NCBI GenBank assembly: GCA_017994425.1
Contig: JAGOKS010000022.1
Coordinates: forward strand, 1-32,591
Direction of reading: 5' to 3'
Length of the DNA: 32,591 nucleotides
From: Bacteroidales bacterium
Lineage (GTDB): Bacteria > Bacteroidota > Bacteroidia > Bacteroidales > WCHB1-69
In this document: piece after piece, positions 6,728 to 19,400 of the stretch
Layout: the number at the start of each line of letters is the position of its first letter
Numbering within the stretch: position 1 is the stretch's first letter
Notes under the pieces: model-generated
The model's input: the letters and a program-made list of their open reading frames with translations, nothing else
The model's database searches: none
What the model was told of the DNA's origin: nothing
Position numbers and translations under genes: made by a program

Positions 6728-8953
6728 ATGAATAAATATTTTAACATAAAAGTAATTGTAATTTTACTTCTATTGTTATTCCAACAAAAACTTTACAGTC
6801 AAACATTGCAAGGGATTATATATGAACAACTCGAAAATAATCGTAAAGAGAGCCTGACAGGAGCAGCGGTATATTGGCTTAACACTACTGTAGGAACAAT
6901 AAGTGACAGAAATGGAAAATTTGAGATTCCGAGAATAAAAGACAACAGTTCATTAGTCATCAGCTTCATAGGTTACCAAAACGACACCTTGGAAGTCGAT
7001 AAAAATGACAATGATATCGAAATAATCCTCAGTCAAGCCAAAGAATTAAATGATGTTATCATAAAATCAACAGAAGCGGTATATGTATCTTCCCGTCCTA
7101 TATTAACACAAAATATTACCACGGAAGGACTTCGAAAAGCTGCTTGTTGTAATCTTTCAGAAAGTTTTGAAAGCACTCTCAGTGTAGATGTTTCGTATTC
7201 CGATGCTGTAAGCGGAGCCAAACAAATTCAAATGCTGGGATTAGCGGGCATCTACACACAAATCATGTTGGAAAACACACCTTATATACGAGGATTAGCG
7301 GCTCCATTCGGATTAACGTATATCCCCGGTTCTTGGATGGAATCGATTAATATTTCAAAAGGGACATCCTCGGTTATCAACGGCTATGAATCCACTACAG
7401 GGCAAATAGATGTGAATTATAAAAAGCCGGAAACCAATAAAGAGAAACTTTTTGTCAATGCCTATTTGAACAGCATGTTAAAAACTGAATTAAATATTAA
7501 TTCAAGATTTGCGGTACGTGAAAACAGCAGCACCCTATTCCTTTTCCATTTTGAAAATCAAGCATTAAAACTGGATCATAACCACGACCATTTCCTGGAT
7601 GTTCCACTTAACACCCAAGTAAACTTTATGAATCGCTGGGATTATGCGATACCCGAAAAAATGGAGGGCCGAACCATGATTTCCTATTTATATGAAACCC
7701 GTCAAGGGGGGCAATATAATTTTGATAAAACAAAAGATTATCTGACTAAAAATGTATATGGGACAGGCATTTCCACCCATCGTTTCAATGTCATTTCAAA
7801 AAACGGCTTATTGCTTCCGGGCGAACATGAAAGCCTGGCAAGTATTGTTTCTTTTACCTATCACGATTACGATGCTTTTTACGGCATAAAAACCTTACAT
7901 TCCAAACAATTGAGTGCTTATTTGAATGTTTTTTACGAAAACTTTTTAGACAAAAAAAATCGGCATAAAATAGATATAGGCACAAGTTACCAATTTGATG
8001 GTTATCATGAAACATTTAACGACAGCCTCCAACTTCGATTGGAATCAGTTCCGGGTTTATTTACACAATACAGTTTTATCTTAGATGATAAGTTTGTAGC
8101 AATATTAGGTTTACGAGGAGACATTCACAATCAATACGGCTTGTTTTTAACGCCCCGTTTTCATTTCAAATGGCAATTTATTGAAAGCACATCCTTACGT
8201 GCATCAGCAGGGAAAGGATATCGAGCACCCAATGTTTACATTGAAAACACTAACATTTTAAACAGCTCACGCACATTGGTTTTTGAAGAAAAAATGAAAG
8301 CCGAAGAAGCCTGGAATATTGGGGCAAGCATAACACATACGGTTAAAACAAAAGGCAAAGAATCTACTTTTATCATTGATTATTTCTATACCGATTTCAC
8401 GAATCAAACCATCATTAATCTGGACAGAGACCCACAGCATGCATATTTTTATAATACCAACGGGAAAAAATCATTTGCACATTCGGCACAGATTGAAATG
8501 ATGATATATCCTTTCAAAGGATTTGAAATTATTGCTGCCTATCGTTTCAACTATGTCATGCAAGAAATTGACGGTAAAATGTTAGAAAAATCATTACACA
8601 GCAAGCACAAAGCCCTGCTGAATGTGGGCTATGCAACGAAATTTGAAAAATGGAAGTTCAACATCACAGGACAATTTCATGGAGCACAAAGACTACCTTC
8701 AACAAGTAGTAACCCGGAAATACATCAACGAGGAGATTATTCACCACATTTTTTTACATTCAATGCACAAATCACAAAAAAATTCAAATATATAGATATT
8801 TATGTAGGTGGTGAGAACTTAAGCAATTACAGACAAAAAAATCCTATCATAGCCGCTGAAGACCCCTTCGGAAAATATTTCGACTCTTCTATCATTTGGG
8901 GTCCTATAGATGGCATTATGATTTATGGTGGAATAAGATTAACATTAAAATAA
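6728..8953 (+). CDS. TonB-dependent outer-membrane receptor, probable metal uptake
   Basis: The 741-aa protein has a signal peptide (1 to about 24, ending KLYSQ), a carboxypeptidase-regulatory-like domain (about 26-108), a TonB-box-like segment LNDVIIKS (107-114), a plug domain (about 118-230) and a 22-strand-type barrel to the C-terminus. The segment KAACCNLSESFE near 137-148 and KQIQMLGLAGIYTQIMLEN are typical of a Bacteroidota receptor subfamily that I recall beside copper-handling genes. A His-rich loop DHNHDHFLD near residue 282 could bind metal. The neighbours are a Cys/His-rich membrane protein upstream and an HMA protein 9 bp downstream. Substrate is inferred, not shown; a metallophore or copper peptide is possible. 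Confidence 0.85.
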   Translation: MNKYFNIKVIVILLLLLFQQKLYSQTLQGIIYEQLENNRKESLTGAAVYWLNTTVGTISDRNGKFEIPRIKDNSSLVISFIGYQNDTLEVDKNDNDIEIILSQAKELNDVIIKSTEAVYVSSRPILTQNITTEGLRKAACCNLSESFESTLSVDVSYSDAVSGAKQIQMLGLAGIYTQIMLENTPYIRGLAAPFGLTYIPGSWMESINISKGTSSVINGYESTTGQIDVNYKKPETNKEKLFVNAYLNSMLKTELNINSRFAVRENSSTLFLFHFENQALKLDHNHDHFLDVPLNTQVNFMNRWDYAIPEKMEGRTMISYLYETRQGGQYNFDKTKDYLTKNVYGTGISTHRFNVISKNGLLLPGEHESLASIVSFTYHDYDAFYGIKTLHSKQLSAYLNVFYENFLDKKNRHKIDIGTSYQFDGYHETFNDSLQLRLESVPGLFTQYSFILDDKFVAILGLRGDIHNQYGLFLTPRFHFKWQFIESTSLRASAGKGYRAPNVYIENTNILNSSRTLVFEEKMKAEEAWNIGASITHTVKTKGKESTFIIDYFYTDFTNQTIINLDRDPQHAYFYNTNGKKSFAHSAQIEMMIYPFKGFEIIAAYRFNYVMQEIDGKMLEKSLHSKHKALLNVGYATKFEKWKFNITGQFHGAQRLPSTSSNPEIHQRGDYSPHFFTFNAQITKKFKYIDIYVGGENLSNYRQKNPIIAAEDPFGKYFDSSIIWGPIDGIMIYGGIRLTLK

Positions 8954-8962
8954 TAAAATAAA

Positions 8963-9316
8963 ATGAAAACTAAGCACTTAATTATTATCATCGGCTTGTT
9001 AACGATAAGCTATCAATTACAAGCTCAACAAACGAAAAACAAAAAAAAGAAGTCTGAAATTAGTATCATTCAAACATCCGGACATTGTCACTCATGTAAG
9101 GAAACCATCGAAAACGGATTAGCTTTTGAAAAAGGCATTATAGATGTTGCCTATGATATTTCAACAGCAAAAGTTACGGTTACTTATAATCCACAAAAAA
9201 CCAATGTGGATACAATTAAAAAAAGGATAAATGAGTTAGGATATGATGCCGATGATTTCAAAGTGAATAACAAATCGGTAAATGATTGTAAACAAGGAGA
9301 TAATCATTTAGATTAA
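8963..9316 (+). CDS. Secreted heavy-metal-associated (HMA) domain protein
   Basis: The 117-aa protein has a signal peptide (1 to about 22, ending LQAQQ), a short Lys-rich linker and one HMA domain (about 32-98). The metal-binding loop is GHCHSCKETIE with C42 and C45; the usual GMTCxxC Met is replaced by His. The pattern NGLAFEKGIIDVAYDISTAK and the later TIKKRINELGYDADD follow the ferredoxin-like fold. It starts nine bases after the receptor stop, so they share a transcript. It probably carries Cu+ or a similar ion in the periplasm, either buffering it or handing it on. Confidence 0.88.
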   Translation: MKTKHLIIIIGLLTISYQLQAQQTKNKKKKSEISIIQTSGHCHSCKETIENGLAFEKGIIDVAYDISTAKVTVTYNPQKTNVDTIKKRINELGYDADDFKVNNKSVNDCKQGDNHLD

Positions 9317-9338
9317 AACACTAAATTCGGAAGACAAT

Positions 9339-9366
9339 ACTTTTCAACATTTATTTGTTGAAAAGT
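9339..9366 (+). terminator. 11-bp hairpin after the metal operon
   Basis: ACTTTTCAACA and TGTTGAAAAGT make a perfect 11-bp stem around the loop TTTATT, 22 bases after the HMA gene stop. It is followed by AGCATTTATTTGCAT, not a clean T-run. It is the best candidate for the 3' end of the metal operon. Confidence 0.6.
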
Positions 9367-9402
9367 AGCATTTATTTGCATAAATAATAAACTTTTTAAT
9401 AG

Positions 9403-9460
9403 CTTCATACGTTTATATGGAAGTTTAATCTATGTTTAATTAACTTCTCTACGTATGAAG
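9403..9460 (+). promoter_or_regulatory. Start-codon-masking hairpin
   Basis: CTTCATACGT (9403-9412) pairs perfectly with ACGTATGAAG (9451-9460), which contains the ATG of the next gene at 9455-9457. Inside it, GGAAGTT (9419-9425) pairs with AACTTCT (9442-9448), allowing one G-U. The two stems are separated by a 6/2-nt internal loop and capped by 16 nt. If transcribed, the fold would hide the start codon. The alternative is a DNA palindrome bound by a regulator. A possible -7 box (TTTATTTG, 9371-9378, one mismatch) lies just upstream. Confidence 0.5.
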
Positions 9461-10255
9461 AAACATATATATTTTTTCAGCAGCCTCTTTTTATTTTTTT
9501 ATTTAACATTTGATTTACAAGGGAAAACAAATGTGTATACTGATTTCAAATCCACGAAAACAACTACAGAAGATACAATCTATGAAAATATTTCCATTAC
9601 CATTTGTCGTTCCGAATTACCCTTTTTCTATGCAAATAAATTATTTTCGGAAGGAGGAAACTACGACATTGCATTAAAAACTTCTGAAGGGAAAGACAGC
9701 ATCATAAGATTTCAATTGATTGTATTAAACGCACCGATACAACCCGGTAATATAAAAGGAGACAGCATCATTTATCAACTCGGGCATTATATGTATAAGA
9801 TAGACCCTGTTGAGGATGCAGAAGAATACTCTTGGCAAATATCAAATCTTCAATGGATTATAAGCAAATCCTACAAAAAAGACTCTACAAAGATTTTTAT
9901 TCCCACCGGAGGTAGCGGAGTGTTAACGGTTACTGCAAAAAACCAATGTGGCATTTCTCCTGCAAGTCAATTTTTAATACAATCCACATTAGATATTGAT
10001 AATTATGTGAGTGCGGTTAAGGTTACCCTATATCCTAATCCGACGAAAGATTTTATTACATTAGATTTTTCATCAAAATTAAAAGGTATCAATAAACTCT
10101 ATTTATATGATACCGATGGTAAATTACTAATAAACTCCTCTTTAAAAAATCAATCCACGACTATAAATCTCTCTGAATTTTCTGTTGGCTTATATTTTCT
10201 AAAGATTTATTTGGACGATAAATCCTTACAAACTATTAAAATTTATAAAAATTAA
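9455..10255 (+). CDS. Small T9SS-secreted cargo, mini-paralogue of the giant protein
   Basis: The 266-aa protein has a signal peptide (1 to about 23, ending DLQGK), one short Cys-type repeat (about 44-92, with ITICRSELPFFYANKLFSEG and GKDSIIRFQLIVL), a PKD/Ig-like domain (about 95-178) and a T9SS type A sorting domain (about 189-266, VTLYPNPTKDFITLDF through GLYFLKIYLD). The same order, with matching landmarks, closes the giant protein that follows (its repeat 20, PKD-like domain and sorting domain). The repeat's second Cys is Lys here (GKDS). It is expected to cross the outer membrane by T9SS and be surface-attached or released. A hairpin covers its start codon. Confidence 0.85.
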   Translation: MKKHIYFFSSLFLFFYLTFDLQGKTNVYTDFKSTKTTTEDTIYENISITICRSELPFFYANKLFSEGGNYDIALKTSEGKDSIIRFQLIVLNAPIQPGNIKGDSIIYQLGHYMYKIDPVEDAEEYSWQISNLQWIISKSYKKDSTKIFIPTGGSGVLTVTAKNQCGISPASQFLIQSTLDIDNYVSAVKVTLYPNPTKDFITLDFSSKLKGINKLYLYDTDGKLLINSSLKNQSTTINLSEFSVGLYFLKIYLDDKSLQTIKIYKN

Positions 10256-10334
10256 TAAATTTAAGTATAGCAAATTGAAATTCTTTAATTATAATTTTTT
10301 TCTATCAAATATTCACTACATATAAAAAAAATTA

Positions 10335-10342
10335 TACATTTG
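10335..10342 (+). promoter_or_regulatory. Promoter -7 box for the giant gene
   Basis: TACATTTG fully matches TAnnTTTG. Its last three bases are the TTG that would otherwise be read as an upstream start codon, which argues that translation begins at the ATG at 10418. A leader of roughly 70 nt results. Confidence 0.6.
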
Positions 10343-10417
10343 ACTATTTTAATCAATACGCAAAAAATCTATTTAACAGCTATTAAAACAGGTATTAACA
10401 ATATAATATATAAAAAA

Positions 10418-13400
10418 ATGAAGCGTCTCTATACTCTTTTTATGTTGGCTTTATGCATTTCTTCCCCATTTGCATTACAATCTCAATCACTAAGTGGAAC
10501 TTACACTATAGGTTCCGGAGGTAATTATGCAAGCATCTCAGCGGCTGTAAATGCTTTACAAAACAATGGAGTTTCAGGAAATGTTACTTTCAATATTTTG
10601 AATGGCACTTATACAGGAGCAACTATTAATTTCGCAAGCGGGATTCCAAATCAGGGGAACAATGACACCATCACCTTTTCATCTTCCTCGAACAATCCCG
10701 GCAATGTTATTATATCTTCATCGGGAACAGCATTAACCATTAATAATGCTAAAAATTTAGTTATTAAAAAAATTACCATTGGCTCCACTACCGGCACAAA
10801 AGGAATTGAACTAACGGGAACTTGCAATAATTTAGAAATAAGTAATTGTATTGTTCGTGCCAATACAACGGGAAGCAGTTCCAGCCAAGCAGGCATATAT
10901 TACAGTGCAACAAGTACGATAGCCAATAACATTCGTATTTTAAATAATACAATAGACGGAGGTTATTATGGTATATATTTTTATGGGTACAGCTATAATA
11001 ATTATTGCACAAATTACACCGTTGATAACAATACTATATCAAACACATACTTAGCAGGCACTTATTTTTACTATATCAGTTTAAATAGTTTTTCGAATAA
11101 TATGATTACTTCACGATCATCAAATTATTCATCAACGTATTATGGCTCATACATGACCTATTCTAATGCTACGCAAGTTAAAGGCAATAAAATACAAGCA
11201 TTAACTACAGCAATTGTTTATCCCTACGGTATGATTTTTCAATATGTCAACTATCGTAATACAACCACACCGGTATTGATAAGCAATAACGAAATTTTTG
11301 TTTTTACAAATTCGAGTTATTACGGCATGTATGTTACTTACTCTAGGGCTAATATTTTCAACAACTCCATCCTTGTTGGAGGAAGTGGTACAGCAAGAGC
11401 ACTCTATGTACATTTAGCTTCCGGTTACCCTGTAAGCATACGCAATAACAACTTTCATGCAATCGCTTCTGCTGCATATCCTATTTACATTCCAAGTGCA
11501 AGCGTTAATTTTTTAGGAAATATTTTAACATTAGATTACAACAACTATTACAATCAATCCTTTGTAGGATATGCCGGCGGTGATGTTACCTCTATGTCGA
11601 ATTGGCAATCAATAACCGGACAGGATATTCATTCTATCAGCATCTATCCAAATTATACCGATTTATTTTCCTATCGTTTACTAACCGACGGAGAAGATTT
11701 AATATGTCCTCGCATAACTTCTGTCCCTAAAGATATAAGAGACACCAACCGTCAAGCTATTACTTCAATGGGGGCATACCATAATTATTCACCTAAACCC
11801 TATGACACGCGAATATTAAATTTAATTTCTCCTTTAAAAGATGTTACTGTCGGTATTTCTACACCTGTTAGAATTAGCCTTATGAATATGGGTTCGTTAC
11901 CAGTTGATTCCATCAATATACATTGGATAGTAAATGGCGTTTCACAAACATTTCTATGGACAGGAACACCATTAGCTTTAGGGGATTCAACACCTATGAT
12001 TACCGTCGGTTATTTCACACCTCAAGCAGGCGAAAATGACATATTGGTTTATACCAGTCTATTAGGCGGAAAAATAGACAGTAAACCTCAAAACGATACC
12101 ATTCGAAGAACATCGTTTGGCTGTAAATCCATAATAAACACCACTTATACGGTAGGTGGTAGCTCTGCCGATTTTTTAACTATTTCGGAAGCAATAGATG
12201 TAATTTCCTATTGTGGAGTAATGACTCCAACAACTATTTCCATTAATCCCGGTACTTACAACGAAAATATTATTGTCCCCAATATCAGAGGCACTAGTTC
12301 AGCAAATACACTTACCATAACATCAGCAACAGGAGATTCTTCTTCGGTTATTATTCAAAGTTTATCTTCCACACCTGCCATTACACTTTCAAATACCAAT
12401 AATTTAATCATAAAGAATTTAACCATAAAAGGAGTTGGAACCGGCACATCCTCTACCGCCATTAAAATGCAAAACAGTAATCGAAATATTTTAATCACAA
12501 ACAATTATATTACAACCACTCAAAACAATCCAAGCAGCACCTCCTCTACTGACATTATGGCAATTTATTCCCATACTTCATTAGATACGAATGTTACCAT
12601 ATCTAATAATTATATCAATGGGAGTGGCGGCATTTACTTTCTTTCAGGTGGCACTAACTCAAATACCTATAATGTAAATATCATAAATAATAAGATTGAT
12701 AACATCTACTATTTCGGTATTTATTCATATTATACACGTATAGGAAAAATAAATCACAATAAAATTTATCAAAACCCTATGGCTGCTATCTGGGGAGGTG
12801 GAAGCGGATATGGATTATACATTTATTATTCACTCGGCGTAACCAGCACCATTACGGATATTTCGAACAATATAATCCGAGGTGCTTTTGGAACTTTTGC
12901 CAGATTCTATTATTGTGTAAGCAACAATGGAACAAACACTAATGTGTTATTTTCCAACAACGCACTTATTAAAACCGGAGCCGGACCTGTTACGGATATG
13001 TTATATATTAGCTACGGACAATGGCAGTGTATTAATAACACCCTTGTCAATATTGGAACAGGTACTGTAACCAATATGGCAAATATTTCTGGTTCTTCCA
13101 CCAATATGAATATCTCCAACAACATTTTTTCGAGTCTTACAGGAACTTGTACCTATTTAATGTATTGGACGGCTACAGGCAACTATACTCTAGATTACAA
13201 TGATTATTATTCCGTAAACGGAAATATTGCCTATCAAGGCAGTGCTCGAGCAACGTTGGCTGCTTGGCAATCGGCATATCCTACACAAAACATACATTCA
13301 AAAAACGCACATCCTAATTATGTAGACAGCTTAAATTTAGTTAAACCAACAAATTGGGGTCCTTTAATGTGTCCTAAAAATCCTTACGTTAGTTATGATA

Positions 13401-16400
13401 TTTTAGGAAATAATCGTGCGGAAGCAACATATATGGGATGCTATGAACCTTTATTTACCAATGATGCGGGATTAAATAGTTTTATAAGCCCTACCCCAAC
13501 TTCTACTGCGGGAGACACAACTCAAATAATTGTGAAACTAATTAATTACGGAACAAACACACTTAATACAATCACTTTCAATTATAAAATTAATGGCGTT
13601 TTACAACCTCAAATTATTTTTACAAATTTAGGATTAGCCAAACATAAAGACACAAACCTTGTCATCGGATTTTTTATCCCAATAATAAATATAAGTACAA
13701 ATATAAGTGTGTGGTGTAAAAATCCGAATAACACAACAGACCAGAATAATTTAAATGACACTATTTCCATAGCAACCTCAGGATGTACGATGGTATTAAA
13801 CGGACATTATACGGTGGGAAATACTTTTGCTGATTTCTCCACCATAAATGATGCTCTCGTTGCATTAAAAACATGTGGTGTTTCCGGACCTGTTGTTTTT
13901 GAGTTACTCAGCGGCACTTATCCCGGATTTATTATTGACACTACCTATTTAGGCACAAGTCTTAGTAATACTATAACTTTTACTTCTGCTGCAGGTAATG
14001 CCGACAGTGTAACCATACAATCCGGCAGCACTGCTCTTACCTTAAGTAAAGCCCAGTACATGCGGTTTACATATCTTACTTTTAATGCTCAATCGGGAAC
14101 CAAAGGCATTCAATTTACAGACACCTGCAATCAAATTGAAATTAGAAATTGTATAATTAAAACAAATCCGACTACCACTAACAACACTCATTACAGCATA
14201 TACAAAGGCAGCAATTCATTTTCTTTAAACAATATTAAAATAATCAAAAATATTATTGATGGAGGTTATGGAAGCATTTATTTATTGGGAGGTAATTCTA
14301 CTGCTAGCAGAGGTTTTGATTTAATAATTGACAGCAATATTATTTCCAATACATATCGTTATGGCGTTTATTTACAAGATTACGGACATTGCAGTAGCAT
14401 TTCTTACAATCAAATTACTTCACGAACCAATAATGCCGGTTCATATTTTGATGCTATTTATTGTTATACTTATTATGATGTTGATAATATCACAAATAAT
14501 AAAATAGACGCAACAAAATCCACAACAACAACCTATGCTAACGGCATCTATTGTTATTATACGAATTACTATTCGAACACATCAGCAATAGTTCAAATTA
14601 CCAATAATGAAATTGTTTTACGTACGAATTATGACGGTATAACGGTATATTATTGTAAAGCAAGCGTTTTACATAATTCAATATATATTACCGGAAACGG
14701 GAATAGCGATGGTGTGTACATTTATGTAAGCACATCTTACCCTGTTAGTCTTTTAAATAACAACATAGTAAATCTATCTTCAGCAACATCTTCGACTGCG
14801 TTATACGTTGGTTCTACCAGTAGCACTTCTGCTCTTACGATGGATTATAATAATTACTACAGTACACAAGGCACTCCTTGCCAGTTAGGTTCTTCATTTT
14901 TAACATTAAGTGCATGGATAACTGCACTTGAACAAGATCATAATTCGACTAACATACTACCAACATATATCAACACTGCCATAGATTTACGAGTTAACGG
15001 CTCTCAATTAATATGTCCAAAACTATCTACTATTTCTTATGACAGATATGGCATTGCAAGAAAAAAACTAACTAATATGGGAGCCTATCATACTTTTACT
15101 CCATTAGCTTATGACATTACTCCTCTGACCATTATTTCTCCCGAGGAAGATATTACAAATTACGTATCTGTCCCTGTTAGGATTACAGTATTTAATCGTG
15201 GCGATAGCGTTATTAATTCATTTGATATTCATTGGTCGGTAAATGGTGTAAATCAACCCGTATATCATTGGTCAGGAACACCCATAGCTTTAGGAGATTC
15301 TACACCTCCTATTTTACTGGATTATTATACACCAAGTATGGGATTTAATACTTTTAAATTCTACACGACTCTTCCAAACGGTCAAACCGATTTATACCCT
15401 GCAAACGACACCATTCAAATAACCTCATTTGCTTGTGGTTCTGAATTATCAGGTGTTTATACTATTGGGGGAAGCGGTGCCGATTTTCCAGATTTCAATA
15501 CTGCTTTACGCGTACTCTATTCATGTGGCATCACTAATGATGTTACATTTAAAATAAATTCAGGAGTGTATACTGAAAATCTTAGTTTAATTACGCCCGT
15601 CATGGATGCAGGATCTCCTTATAGAGTTACTTTTACATCTTCAGCGAACCATGCGGATAGTGTAATTATTCAAAGTAGCGGAACCGCGCTAACACTTGCA
15701 AATGTTCGTAATTTAACTTTTTCAAAACTAACATTTGATGTAATATCAGGAACTACAGGTATCCAGTTTACGAATAGTTGCAGTAACATTGATATCAATA
15801 ATTGCAAAATCAAAATGCATCCAACCTCTACAAGCGCTACTAATATAGGCATATACAAAGCGAATAGCACAGGAATACTTGATTCAATTTCCATTAAAAA
15901 CAATCTTATTGACGGTGGGTATTACGGGATGTATATCTATGGAGGTGAATATATTAGTAATTATGTATATGGAACTAATATTATTATTGACAGCAACACC
16001 ATAACAAATTCTTTTTATTGTGGATTGTATTTATATTATGGAGATTTTCAAAGCATTTCAGGGAATGTAATCTATTCCCGATCTTCTTATCCATCATATA
16101 GTTATTATTATGGGATACAACTTACTTATGCAAATGCCAATATTATCGGCAATAAAATAAAAACCCTAACTCCACTTTACTATGCTTACGGGATTTACAT
16201 GTATTATTATTTTAACTATCTTAATACCGTTAATCCGGGTTTAATTGCCAATAATGAAATTATTACAAGTACCACTTATTATTCCTACGGTATATATTCA
16301 TATTATTATAATCGTGCAAATATTATTAATAATTCTATTTTAAATACCGGTGGAACGTATTGTAGAGGTGTATATATTGCAAATCTAACATCCGGATATC

Positions 16401-19400
16401 CCATTACTATCAAAAACAACAATATTATTATTTCAAATTCAGGTTATCCTATTTATTTGGCTGCAAATACCTCCGATTTAATATTAGATTATAACAATTA
16501 TTACGCACCTACCTATATAGGCTATTATTCAGGCAATTATACATTATTATCCTCTTGGAAAACTGCTGTAGGAAAGGACAATAATTCAGTTAGTGTAAAT
16601 CCATCTTTTATCAACATCAATGTAAGTATGGAATTAGCCAGTGGTGTAGGATTAAGTTGTCCCCGAAATGCAGACGTACTTAAAGACATTAAAGGATTGC
16701 TTCGTAAAACTACAACCAGCATGGGAGCTTATGAAGCCAAATACGACTTATCCGTAAGCAAAGTAACCGAACCCATCAATGGGGCAAACTTATGTTCTCA
16801 AAACACTACAGATGTTGATATTGTACTAACGAATATTAAACCCACCGGAATTAATTTCTCAACCGATTCGGTAACTATTCATGTTAAAATAAGCGGTGCC
16901 ATGACGTTTCAAAAGGACACTACTCTTAAGACAGGCACTATTAATGGTTTACAAAGTGATACATTTTTAGTAGTAAATGATTTTCTGCTTATTGACACGG
17001 GAACCTATTATATTCTTTCATACATTGATAAAGTGGATGAAAACACCTCCAATGATACCATACGTACAAGTTTCCATGTCAATCAAAGTTACTTCCATAC
17101 AGATACTATAACGATATGTAACAATGAACTTCCTCTTACATATGGTGATAGTACTTTTGCCATCGGAACAACAAGTGGAAATTACCCAATTTATTTCACC
17201 TTACCTACCGGTTGTGATAGTTTAATAACATTAACATTAAACGTTAATCCAAGCTATCATCACTATGATACGCTTAGCATTTGTGACAATGAATTACCTA
17301 TGAATTATGGAGACAGTCTTTTCCCTGTAGGCAGTCTTAGTGGTAATTATTTGATTCATTTTACCTTACCTACCGGCTGTGATAGTTTGATTGCACTCAG
17401 ATTAAATATTCATCCTACGTATAAACATTATGACACTGTTACCCTTTGTTCCAATGATCTTCCTTATTCTTACGGCGATAGCATCTTTGGACTTACAACA
17501 AGTAATGGTATTTATCCTGTTCATTTTACCTTACCAACCGGATGTGACAGTTTAATTCAACTTACATTATACATAAATCCTTCCTACAGCCATAAAGATA
17601 CTATTACTCTTTGTGATAATGAATTCCCATTAAGTTATGGAGACAGTGTTTTCCCTATAGGCACTTTTAGTGGCAATTATCCTATTCATTATACACTAGC
17701 AACAGGTTGTGACAGTTTAATAGCCCTGACTTTAATTGTTAATCCAACCTATCAACATTATGATTCATTATTTATATGTGACAATGAATTACCTTTAGTG
17801 TATGGAGATAGCGTTTTCGGACTTGGGACCACCAGTGGCACTTATCCCGTACATTTTACATTACCGACGGGATGTGATAGTTTAATTAACCTTATTTTAG
17901 TAGTCTTTCCAACCTACATTCATTATGATACGGTTAGTATATGTGAGAGTGATTTACCATTTGTATATGGAGACAGTACTTTCAAGGTAGGTACAACTAC
18001 CGGAACTTATCCGATTCATTTCACCTTACTAACAGGTTGTGATAGCTTAATTAACTTACGTTTAATTATCCATCCATCATACTCCCATACCGACACAATT
18101 AGTCTTTGCAACAACGAATTACCTCTTTATTATGGTGACAGCATCTTCCCCATAGGGACTATAAGCGGCAACTATTCCATACATTTTACACTTCCAACCG
18201 GTTGTGATAGTTTAATTACGCTAACAATCATCGTAAATCCTAGTTATAACCATAATAATTCATTAACAATTTGTGACAATGAATTACCACTAACATATGG
18301 AGATAGCATTTTCCCGATTGGAACAACAGACGGAGTATATCCTGTTCATTATACATTATCAACAGGTTGTGATAGTTTAGTAATGTTACACTTGTTTGTT
18401 AATCCAAGCTATACATTCTATGATACCATACGTTTATGTGATATTGATTTACCTTTAAGCTATGCTGATACTACATTTTTGTACGGAGCTCAAAGTGGGG
18501 ACTATACTTTCACATATGTATTGGCTACCGGCTGCGACAGCATCAGACACTTACATTTAAAAATAAATCCAACTTATATCCATACAGACACTGTAAGCAT
18601 TTGCAACAACGATTTACCTCTTATGTATGGGGATAGTTTATTCCCTATAGGAACTGTCAGCGGCACCTATCCTATTCATTTCACATTACCTACTACTTGT
18701 GATAGTTTACTTATGCTAACACTTATTGTAAATCAAGCGTACAGTATTTATGATACCTTAACAGTTTGCAACAGCGAAATTCCATATAGTTACGGAGATT
18801 CCACATTATATACTGCTGGTAATTACATCATTAACTTCACTTCTACAAAAGGATGTGACAGCACCATTTATTTAAGATTTAATGTATTCAATTGCAATAG
18901 TACAGATATTGTAGACATTTGCTCTACAGATTTACCGTATGCTTATGGGGATAGCATTTTTACCTCTGGAGGAATCTACCAAGTTGTATTTAAGGCATAT
19001 ACCGGTTTAGATAGCATAGTTGCTCTAACTCTTCGCGTTCATTCAATCTATAATCATTATGATACTATAAGTGTATGTAATAATGAATTCCCATTTGTAT
19101 ACGGCGATAGTAGTATTTTAATACCGGGAAATCATATTGTACAATTTACTTCGATTTGGGGATGTGATAGCAATATATATTTAACCGTGTATAATACTCC
19201 TAGTTATGAGTTTTTTGACACAATTAGTATTTGCGACAATGAATTACCATATACATATGCCGATAGCCTATTACCAAATAGCGGTAATTACAACTTTATA
19301 TTCAATTCTATACAAAACTGTGACAGCATCATTCATCTTTATTTGAATGTATATCCTACATATATGTATACTGATACTCTAAGTATCTGTAGCAACGAAT

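Noticed and set aside
10340..10417. Upstream TTG start for the giant gene
   Set aside because: The TTG is part of the promoter -7 box, and a standard signal peptide begins at the ATG at 10418.
10651..16722. Several antisense frames of 60-80 aa within the giant gene
   Set aside because: They arise from the Asn/Ser/Tyr-rich coding sequence read backwards and have no supporting signals.
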